Positions 13,925 through 19,590 of a DNA stretch of 19,590 nt are shown here, piece after piece. The notes beneath the pieces are model-generated. The model made no database searches and had not been told where the DNA came from. It saw only the letters and a program-made list of their open reading frames with translations. The DNA comes from JBDKTK01 sp039680225 (GTDB taxonomy: Bacteria > Desulfobacterota > Syntrophia > Syntrophales > UBA4778), in the NCBI GenBank assembly GCA_039680225.1, contig JBDKTK010000371.1, forward strand, positions 1-19,590, given 5' to 3'. The position numbers and the translations under genes are program-made. Each line of letters starts with the position of its first letter. Position 1 is the first letter of the stretch.

Positions 13925-15082
13925 TTGACATCTGAAACGCCCGACACTAAAGACCTTTTCCTGTCGTTCCTGCGGCTGGGGATGACGGCATTCGGCGGCC
14001 CGGCCATGACAGCCCATATCAGGGACCTCGCCGTCGCGCGCAGGAAATGGCTGGGCGAAGCTGAATTCAGGGACGGCATCGCGCTTTGCCAATCAATCCC
14101 GGGGGCAACGGCCATGCAGTCCGCAGCTTACGTGGGCCTGAAAGTCCGCGGGATAAGCGGCGCCCTGGCGACGTACATCGGCTTCAGCCTGCCCGCTTTT
14201 TTCGCCATGCTGGCGCTTTCCGCTTTGTTTGTCCAATTCAGAAGCTCAGGCGCGGCAATTTCCCTGTTCAACGGCCTCCAGGTGATCGTTGTCGCCATCA
14301 CCTTCCATGCCGTGCACTCTTTCGGGCGCGGCGTTAAGAGGGACCCGGTCATCTGGTCTTTTGTCCTTGCCGCTGCAGCGCTCTTCTGGTCGGGAGTCAG
14401 CCCCTTTCTGGTCATTGTGCTCAGCGCTGTCGCCGGAATTGTGTTTCTAAAAACCGCAGCGCCGCCCGGCCCCGGCGATTATTTTAAAAAAGACCGTCTG
14501 GTGCATCAGGGTTTCTGGACCTTACTCATATTCGTAATTGCCGCGATCATTGTAATTTTGATTGCCGATCGCGAACTGTTCGATCTCGCCTCGGTCATGC
14601 TGCAGGTCGATGCCTTTGCGTTCGGCGGGGGCTTTGCCTCCATCCCGCTCATGCTCGAAAAAGTCGTCCATGTCCATGGCTGGATGAATTACAGGACATT
14701 CATGGACGGGATAGCCCTCGGCCAGGTGACCCCGGGGCCCATCGTGATAACGGCGACGTTTGTGGGATACATCTTCAAAGGGGTTGCCGGCGCCGTTGTC
14801 GCAACCATGGCCATTTTCACCCCCTCTTTCCTGGTCCTCGTTGCCGTAGAGCCATTCTTTGAGCGCCTGCGGAATTCGCCCCGGTTCATTAAAGCGGTGG
14901 ACGGTGTATTTGCTTCTTTCGTGGGGCTTCTGCTGTTCGTCGGAATCAGGTTCTTTCTTGACGTGCCCTGGGATGCCGTCCGGGCGGTCATGGGCGTGGC
15001 AGCCCTGGCAGCCTTGATTAAAAAAATTGATATCCTTTATATAGTTCCGGCCGGGGCTGCAGTCTCGCTCTTTTTATTATGA
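13925..15082 (+). CDS. chrA: ChrA-type chromate transporter, two-domain
   Basis: A full-length CHR-family inner-membrane transporter (385 residues from this start) that expels chromate from the cytoplasm, driven by the proton motive force. The two homologous halves are both present. The first has TAFGGPAMTAHI (about 21-32) and CQSIPGATAMQSAAYVG (about 55-71). The second has DAFAFGGGFASIPLM (about 229-243) and GQVTPGPIVITATFVGY (about 266-282). Ten or so hydrophobic segments are seen. The TTG at 13925 is chosen because GAGGCAGG lies just upstream and the product then begins shortly before the conserved LFLSFLRLG; another TTG at 13871 lacks a ribosome site. No chrB-like regulator is nearby, so control may be constitutive. 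Some CHR proteins carry other oxyanions such as sulfate, so chromate specificity is inferred. Confidence 0.87.
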   Translation: MTSETPDTKDLFLSFLRLGMTAFGGPAMTAHIRDLAVARRKWLGEAEFRDGIALCQSIPGATAMQSAAYVGLKVRGISGALATYIGFSLPAFFAMLALSALFVQFRSSGAAISLFNGLQVIVVAITFHAVHSFGRGVKRDPVIWSFVLAAAALFWSGVSPFLVIVLSAVAGIVFLKTAAPPGPGDYFKKDRLVHQGFWTLLIFVIAAIIVILIADRELFDLASVMLQVDAFAFGGGFASIPLMLEKVVHVHGWMNYRTFMDGIALGQVTPGPIVITATFVGYIFKGVAGAVVATMAIFTPSFLVLVAVEPFFERLRNSPRFIKAVDGVFASFVGLLLFVGIRFFLDVPWDAVRAVMGVAALAALIKKIDILYIVPAGAAVSLFLL

Positions 15083-15139
15083 AGGAAAACTGCACGATCA
15101 GATGAAATGTATCGGCTTGTGCTCCTGCGATTAACAAAA

Positions 15140-15162
15140 CTTTACACAGTCCATGTGTAAAG
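15140..15162. promoter_or_regulatory. Perfect inverted repeat, possible operator
   Basis: CTTTACACA (15140-15148) and TGTGTAAAG (15154-15162) are perfect inverted 9-base arms around the 5-base centre GTCCA. The size and symmetry are those of a dimeric regulator site. The regulator is unknown, and the site lies about 470 bases upstream of the sigma-54 promoter. Confidence 0.5.
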
Positions 15163-15218
15163 AAATGTTAACGGATAACCAAACAGTAACACCGATTTTT
15201 ACCTTTCAAAGTCTCGCC

Positions 15219-15235
15219 TGGGAAAAATTTTCCCA
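15219..15235. promoter_or_regulatory. 17-base palindrome, possible operator
   Basis: TGGGAAAAATTTTCCCA is a perfect palindrome with 8-base arms around one central A. A single-base loop argues against an RNA hairpin and for a protein-binding DNA site. Confidence 0.4.
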
Positions 15236-15616
15236 AGTGCAGAAGCTTTTTCCCCTGGCCTTTCCCGCAAGACATGACGATGCCGTTTCGGGTTAAGTTA
15301 CATTGCGACCCTCAATAAATTACGCCTCAGAAAAACGAGGGTGGTAAATTGTGCGGTTCACACCGGATAATTAATTGATGTTCACCTCTTGATGAGGATG
15401 CCTCCAGGTATTTCAGCTCCGGAATTTTCGAGATTGGTTTTCAAAAAAAGTTATTGTCCATTTCCGATTGCAGACACCGCTCGGGAGAGCGGATCTTTGG
15501 AAAGAACATCCTGAATATATTTACAGCTCCCTGAGAAAAGATAGTTTAAGCGCCCTCATCTCAGGTCATTTATTCAAGTCATCTAATGCCATGCCCGGAT
15601 TCCGGCGATTCAATCC

Positions 15617-15631
15617 TGGCACCCGGTTTGC
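15617..15631 (+). promoter_or_regulatory. Sigma-54 promoter of the flagellar operon
   Basis: TGGCACCCGGTTTGC matches the sigma-54 consensus TGGCAC-N5-TTGC at every fixed position, with GG (15618-15619) and GC (15630-15631) separated by the required 10 bases. Transcription would begin near 15643, rightward to flgD with a leader of about 260 bases. Sigma-54 control through an FlrC/FleQ-type activator is the usual arrangement for hook-stage genes in polar flagellates. The activator site is not identified. Confidence 0.85.
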
Positions 15632-15685
15632 TCAACCTACAGTCGGACCGAACAAGTATTTTGAAGTTCGGGAAGGATAATAAGA

Positions 15686-15729
15686 CAAAGCCAGACACAT
15701 GACTTGGCCGGTCGGGGTGTCTGGCTTTG
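15686..15729 (+). other. 13-bp stem-loop in the flgD leader
   Basis: CAAAGCCAGACAC (15686-15698) pairs perfectly with GTGTCTGGCTTTG (15717-15729), with an 18-base loop. No T tract follows on the plus strand. It lies between the sigma-54 start site and flgD, so it must be transcribed with the operon, either as an inefficient terminator or attenuator or as a structured leader. Confidence 0.6.
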
Positions 15730-15904
15730 AGGGAGCGGGCTTGCGCGCCGCCCGGCGAATCAATAGCAAAGTTCGCCGGCAGCTGTCAATAGCTCCCCAT
15801 CTCATTGATTCCTTCGCAAGCGTCCTGAATAAAATCCAATTTTGATGATTAAGCGTCGGGCGAAAGCTTCTTCCCTTAACCTTTGCAAATAAGGAGGTAT
15901 TGCA

Positions 15905-16555
15905 ATGAGCACAATAGACTCGGTTTCTTCCGCAGTAACTTCGAGTATCTCGAGTTCATCCTACACTTTGACGGCAGACGATTTTTTGCAGCTGCTGTTG
16001 ACCGAACTTGAAAACCAGGACCCGACAGACCCGGTAAGCACAGCCGATATGATCTCAGAGTTCAGCGCCCTGAGCCAGGTCTCCCAGTCGGAGCAGACGA
16101 ATTCATATCTCGAGACCCTCCTGCAATACGCCTCGGCCGGCAGCACTTCCCAGGCCTTGTCATACCTGGACAGGACGGTTTCGTATTCTGGCGACAGCAT
16201 ATCCGTTTCCAGCGGGGCCTGCTCCGGCGCGAGTTTTACATTGAGCAGCGCTGCGGCCGATGTCACTGCGACCGTCTACAACTCAAGCGGCTCGGTCGTG
16301 ACGTCGGTTGACCTGGGAAGCATGTCATCGGGCTCATACACATTCTCCTGGGACGGCACAAACAGCAGCGGATCGACGGTGAGCGACGGCACATACAGCG
16401 TAGTATACACGGCAACGGACTCATCCGGCGGCAGCGTTTCGGTCACTACCGGCGGCAGCGCCACAGTGACGGGGATAGTATACAGGAGCGGAGTGGCCTA
16501 TCTGGTCACCGACCAGGGGGAAATACCCGTGAGCTCTGTAACAGCGGTGTCCTGA
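15905..16555 (+). CDS. flgD: Flagellar hook capping/scaffold protein FlgD
   Basis: FlgD caps the growing hook and guides the assembly of FlgE subunits outside the cell. It is exported by the flagellar type III apparatus, so no Sec signal is expected. The 216-residue product has the N-terminal conserved block DDFLQLLLTELENQDPTDP (about 25-43) followed by ADMISEFSALSQVSQSEQ (about 47-64). The C-terminal part (about 95-210) is the FlgD Ig/tudor-like domain with FSWDGTNSSGSTVSDGTYS. Composition is very Ser/Thr-rich and Lys-poor. One Cys is present in the Ig region. AAGGAGGTATTGCA precedes the ATG. It is the first gene of the sigma-54 hook operon, with flgE starting 54 bases after its stop. Confidence 0.92.
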   Translation: MSTIDSVSSAVTSSISSSSYTLTADDFLQLLLTELENQDPTDPVSTADMISEFSALSQVSQSEQTNSYLETLLQYASAGSTSQALSYLDRTVSYSGDSISVSSGACSGASFTLSSAAADVTATVYNSSGSVVTSVDLGSMSSGSYTFSWDGTNSSGSTVSDGTYSVVYTATDSSGGSVSVTTGGSATVTGIVYRSGVAYLVTDQGEIPVSSVTAVS

Positions 16556-16609
16556 TTCAAACGGAAACTCCGGTCAATTAATTCCCGCAAACCACGCTAG
16601 GAGGTAAAT

Positions 16610-17812
16610 ATGTTCGAAGCTTTTTCTACGAGCCTGACGGGGCTGAACGCCTTCAAAGAACAGTTGTCGACAATAAGCAATAACGTTTCCAATGCCGAGA
16701 CAACGGCATACAAATCGGAGGGGCTTTCTTTTTCCGAAATCCTCAGCGGTTCGATGTCGGAAACATCCACCGGGGGAGGCGTTTCCGTTCAGTCCATAAC
16801 GACCGACTGGACGCAGGGAAGCCTGACGACAACAGGCAGCGCAACCGACCTCGCCATCACCGGGTCCGGGCTGTTCGCAGTCTCATCCGAAAGCGGCGTC
16901 ACGTACTACACGAGAGACGGTTCCTTCAATTATGATTCGGACCTGAACCTGGTAACTTCCGACGGTTACGCAGTGCAGGGTTATACAATCGACGATGACG
17001 GCGATCTCGGGAGCATCGGCGACATATCCCTGTCTTCGGTCCAATCGATTGCCGCGTCGGCCACCACGGAGATTTCAACCACATTGAACCTCAATTCAGA
17101 TACTGACACGTCAGAAACCTATTCGACCACCGTCAGCGTCTACGATTCTCTTGGGAATGAAATCCCGATTACCTTGACTTTTACGAAATCCGATACAAAT
17201 GAGTGGGACTGGTCGGCCGGAATTTCGAGCAGTTACGGGACGGTTACAGGCAGCGGCGCCCTGACTTTCGACTCAAGCGGCGCCCTGGAGGCGGGAACAA
17301 GCCCGACAATCACGTTGAACCTCACTAACGGGGCAACCGCTTCACAGGCGATAACCTGGTCGCTTTACAACAGCGGCGGCGATACAAACAACACTTTGAC
17401 CCAGTACGCGTCCGCTTCGAGCACCTCTTCAACATCACAGGACGGACATGCCACGGGGACGCTGGAGAGCACATCAATCGACAACAACGGCGTAATTACC
17501 GGTTCTTACTCAAACGGCGAAAAAAAGGAACTGTTCCGGATCGCCCTGGCCGGCTTCACGAATTGCGACGGGCTGAGGAAGACCGGGGACAACCTGTACT
17601 CGGAGACTGCAGCATCCGGGTCGGCCACCATCTCCGCGGCAGGGTCGGACCAGGCCGGCTATCTCACTTCCGGAAGCCTTGAGCTGTCGAATGTCGACAT
17701 GGCCGCGGAAATGTCAAGCGCCATCATTGCCCAGCGGGCATATGAATCATGCGCAAAAATGATCACGGTTGAAAATGAGATCCTCCAGGTAACCGTCAAC
17801 ATGCTGAAATAA
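16610..17812 (+). CDS. flgE: Flagellar hook protein FlgE
   Basis: FlgE polymerises into the hook, the universal joint between basal body and filament. The 400-residue product is about the length of the enterobacterial protein. The N-terminal rod-type helix (SLTGLNAFKEQLSTISNNVSNA, about 8-29) and the C-terminal block (LELSNVDMAAEMSSAIIAQRAYES, about 357-380) form the D0 coiled-coil core. DLAITGSGLFAVS and YTRDGSFNYD (about 80-110) mark D1, and the variable middle is rich in Ser, Thr and Gly. Two Cys (about 319 and 381) are unusual for an axial protein. AGGAGGTAAAT gives a strong ribosome site. It is followed by flgK at 36 bases. Other FlgE/F/G-type rod proteins are shorter and lack this middle domain, and flgD next door supports the hook assignment. 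Confidence 0.93.
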   Translation: MFEAFSTSLTGLNAFKEQLSTISNNVSNAETTAYKSEGLSFSEILSGSMSETSTGGGVSVQSITTDWTQGSLTTTGSATDLAITGSGLFAVSSESGVTYYTRDGSFNYDSDLNLVTSDGYAVQGYTIDDDGDLGSIGDISLSSVQSIAASATTEISTTLNLNSDTDTSETYSTTVSVYDSLGNEIPITLTFTKSDTNEWDWSAGISSSYGTVTGSGALTFDSSGALEAGTSPTITLNLTNGATASQAITWSLYNSGGDTNNTLTQYASASSTSSTSQDGHATGTLESTSIDNNGVITGSYSNGEKKELFRIALAGFTNCDGLRKTGDNLYSETAASGSATISAAGSDQAGYLTSGSLELSNVDMAAEMSSAIIAQRAYESCAKMITVENEILQVTVNMLK

Positions 17813-17848
17813 AGCTGCGCAATTATTTTGCAGAGAAAGGGACGCCAC

Positions 17849-19207
17849 GTGTCTTCAATAACAGGTATAATGGCCAATGCATTGAGGGGCCTGAATACAT
17901 ATACGACTGCGATCAACGTTGCCAACAGCAACATAACCAACGTCAACAGCGAAGGGTATACGAGGCAGGTAGCGGTCATCCAGTCCACCGGAACGGGATC
18001 TTCCGATGTGTCCGGGGTCAGGAGGGTCTATGATTCGTTCCTGGCGGCGCAGATAATAAACGCCAATCAGGAACTCGGGAAGTGGACGGCCGGGCAGGAG
18101 TGCCTTTCCGGGATAGAGGAGATATTCACCTCGGACGACGATTCGACCGGGCTCGATTCGGTCATGACGGACTTCTGGAACAGCTGGGAGGACCTGGTCG
18201 GCGACCCTTCAAGTTCAACAGTGCGCTCAACCCTGGCCGCTGCCGCCCGGAGCCTGGCGGACACGTTCAATCTGATGAGCGGCAGCCTGGGCCGGATGCA
18301 GGAAAGCATTGATGAAGAAATTGCCGCTACGGCAAGTTCAATTAATCAGTATCTCAAGCAGATAGCGGGCCTCAATGAACAGCTCGCGCGCGCGGGAAAT
18401 TCGGATGAAGCTGTCAATACCCTGAATGACGAAATTGATTCCCTCGTCTCATCCCTTTCGTCTTTGATCGACATCAGCACGTATGAAAACAGCCGGGGCC
18501 AGATATGCGTGCAGACAACGGACGGCCATACACTCGTGGAAGGGGGTACGGCCTGGACGCTGTCCACCGCGACAAATTCTGCTTCGGGGCTCCTTGATGT
18601 GACATTGACGGACGGCAGCGGGACTTCGGAAGTTATTACGGATGACATATCGGGAGGGGAATTGGCAGGCTATCTCGAAGTCAGGGACGAGCTTATCCCC
18701 GAGTATCAAAGCAATCTGGACGAGCTGGCGAATGCCGTCATCACGGCGGTCAATAAACTCCATGAGGCGGGATATGACCTGAACGGAGATGCGGGAGCCG
18801 CTTTTTTTACCGGCACCGGAGCCGGCGATATTGCGGTCAGTTCCGCAATACTCGATGACCCTGGAAAGATTGCGGCGTCGTCCGACGGCTCCGCCGGCGG
18901 CTCGACGCAGGCGGAGGCGATAGCAAGCCTCCAGGACAGTTGTCTCCTCGACGGCGGAAAATCGACCTGCGAAGAATATTATGAGACGCTGGCGACTAAG
19001 ATAGGCGAAAAGGTCAACTCCGTCGAATCAAATTACAATGTACAGACGGAGGCGGTGGAGTTTTATGAGAGCCGGCGCGAATCGGTTTCCGGCGTCTCCC
19101 TGGACGAGGAGGAAACCAAACTGGTCCTTTATCAGAACGCCTACTCGGCTTCGGCAAAATTGATCAGCATTCTTGATGAAATGCTGGAAATGGTGATCGA
19201 CATGTAA
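17849..19207 (+). CDS. flgK: Flagellar hook-filament junction protein FlgK
   Basis: FlgK (HAP1) forms the first junction layer between hook and filament. From the GTG at 17849 the product has 452 residues, somewhat shorter than the enterobacterial 547. This GTG is preferred to a TTG seven codons earlier because AAAGGGACGCCAC lies immediately upstream and the protein then begins SSITGIMANALRGLNTYTTA, as usual. The N-terminus has NVANSNITNVNSEGYTRQ (about 23-40), and the middle has the typical helical D1 (ITxxNEQLA-like IAGLNEQLARAG). The C-terminus, VSGVSLDEEETKLVLYQNAYSASAKLI (about 415-441), is the diagnostic FlgK ending. Four Cys occur, which is unusual for an extracellular axial protein. 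flgL follows after 34 bases. Confidence 0.93.
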   Translation: MSSITGIMANALRGLNTYTTAINVANSNITNVNSEGYTRQVAVIQSTGTGSSDVSGVRRVYDSFLAAQIINANQELGKWTAGQECLSGIEEIFTSDDDSTGLDSVMTDFWNSWEDLVGDPSSSTVRSTLAAAARSLADTFNLMSGSLGRMQESIDEEIAATASSINQYLKQIAGLNEQLARAGNSDEAVNTLNDEIDSLVSSLSSLIDISTYENSRGQICVQTTDGHTLVEGGTAWTLSTATNSASGLLDVTLTDGSGTSEVITDDISGGELAGYLEVRDELIPEYQSNLDELANAVITAVNKLHEAGYDLNGDAGAAFFTGTGAGDIAVSSAILDDPGKIAASSDGSAGGSTQAEAIASLQDSCLLDGGKSTCEEYYETLATKIGEKVNSVESNYNVQTEAVEFYESRRESVSGVSLDEEETKLVLYQNAYSASAKLISILDEMLEMVIDM

Positions 19208-19241
19208 GTGCAACTTTACGATTCTTAACTTAGGAGACAGC

Positions 19242-19590
19242 ATGAGAACAACTTACAATATGATGATCGGCAACCTTTCATATTGGACAGCGAAGCAGCT
19301 GGAAAGGTTTTATGATGCACAGACGATCGTTGCATCGGGCAGGGAGGTCAACAAGGCCTCAGACAATCCCAGGGCAAAAGGAGAGATTATGTCGGATACA
19401 GTAACCATTTCAGAATGCGCCCAATATGAGGCCAACATGCAAAACGCCGTGCAGTGGATCGAGCGGAGCAGTACAACACTGGATACGGTTTCCTCCCTGC
19501 TTTCCAGCGCGAAGGAAATCGTGCAATCACAAGCGGCGGATTCAACGACCGGCAGTCAGGATTATGCAGAACAGATCGAGAGCATTTACG
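19242..19590 (+). CDS. flgL: Flagellar hook-filament junction protein FlgL, cut by window edge
   Basis: FlgL (HAP3) is the second junction protein, below the flagellin filament. Only the first 116 codons are present and the frame is open to the right edge. Translation from ATG 19242 gives MRTTYNMMIGNLSYW, then the flagellin-type N-terminal signature IVASGREVNKASDNP (about 29-43) and a long helix with AVQWIERSSTTLDTVSSLL (about 69-87). That is the D0/D1 coiled coil shared by FlgL and flagellins. The position directly after flgK supports FlgL rather than flagellin. TAGGAGACAGC precedes the start codon. One Cys falls in the helix (SECAQYE). Confidence 0.9.
   Translation, partial: MRTTYNMMIGNLSYWTAKQLERFYDAQTIVASGREVNKASDNPRAKGEIMSDTVTISECAQYEANMQNAVQWIERSSTTLDTVSSLLSSAKEIVQSQAADSTTGSQDYAEQIESIY

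Larger units (their letters stand above)
15083..15904. other. 822-base regulatory region before the flagellar operon
   Basis: No convincing coding sequence is seen; a 70-codon frame from TTG at 15468 has no ribosome site and no recognisable product. In order it holds a perfect 9-bp inverted repeat (15140-15162), a 17-base palindrome (15219-15235), a small hairpin CCGCTC-GGGA-GAGCGG with a GNRA-type loop (15477-15492), a 7-bp inverted repeat CCTGAGA/TCTCAGG (15530-15565), a sigma-54 promoter (15617-15631), a 13-bp stem-loop (15686-15729) and the flgD ribosome site (AAGGAGG near 15891). Confidence 0.7.

Noticed and set aside
15468..15680. A 70-codon frame from TTG in the chrA-flgD gap
   Set aside because: No ribosome site, no recognisable product, and it runs through the sigma-54 promoter.

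Overview
The window reads as chromosomal DNA of a GC-rich, Gram-negative, flagellated bacterium. Lipoprotein signals, an OmpA-type peptidoglycan-binding lipoprotein, an RND/MMPL exporter and a GT25 glycosyltransferase indicate an outer membrane. A two-ferritin-helix rubrerythrin without a rubredoxin tail suggests an anaerobic or microaerobic life. A textbook sigma-54 promoter upstream of hook genes, and dense palindromic intergenic repeats, would suit a Desulfobacterota/deltaproteobacterial-type lineage. That placement is inference; there is no rRNA or marker gene here.

Left part (1-6641): an envelope-lipid or polyene-like region. A truncated MMPL exporter (minus strand, cut by the left edge) is divergent from a GT25-like glycosyltransferase. 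Further right is a minus-strand operon of hotdog dehydratase, DPM1-type GT2 and B12-type radical SAM enzyme, driven by a likely promoter at 6232-6261. Exporter (COG4258-like), hotdog dehydratase (COG4706-like) and GT2 are the sort of genes found together in aryl-polyene-like fatty-acid clusters; no ketosynthase or ACP is in the window. The operon is bracketed by two clusters of REPIN-like palindromes. One cluster surrounds an AT-rich GIY-YIG nuclease gene in which the catalytic Tyr of YIG is replaced by Asp.

Middle part (6642-15082): mostly single-gene units separated by terminators. They are a PAP2 phosphatase, an OmpA/glycine-zipper lipoprotein, a rubrerythrin with a near-consensus sigma-70 promoter, a 733-residue EF-hand membrane protein of unknown function, a minus-strand pair of secreted proteins sharing a Cys-His-Trp module, an unrecognised lipoprotein, and a full-length ChrA-type chromate transporter.

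Right part (15083-19590): an 822-base non-coding stretch with perfect inverted repeats and a sigma-54 promoter leads into a flagellar operon, flgD-flgE-flgK-flgL. The last gene is cut by the right edge. These encode the hook cap/scaffold, the hook, and the two hook-filament junction proteins.
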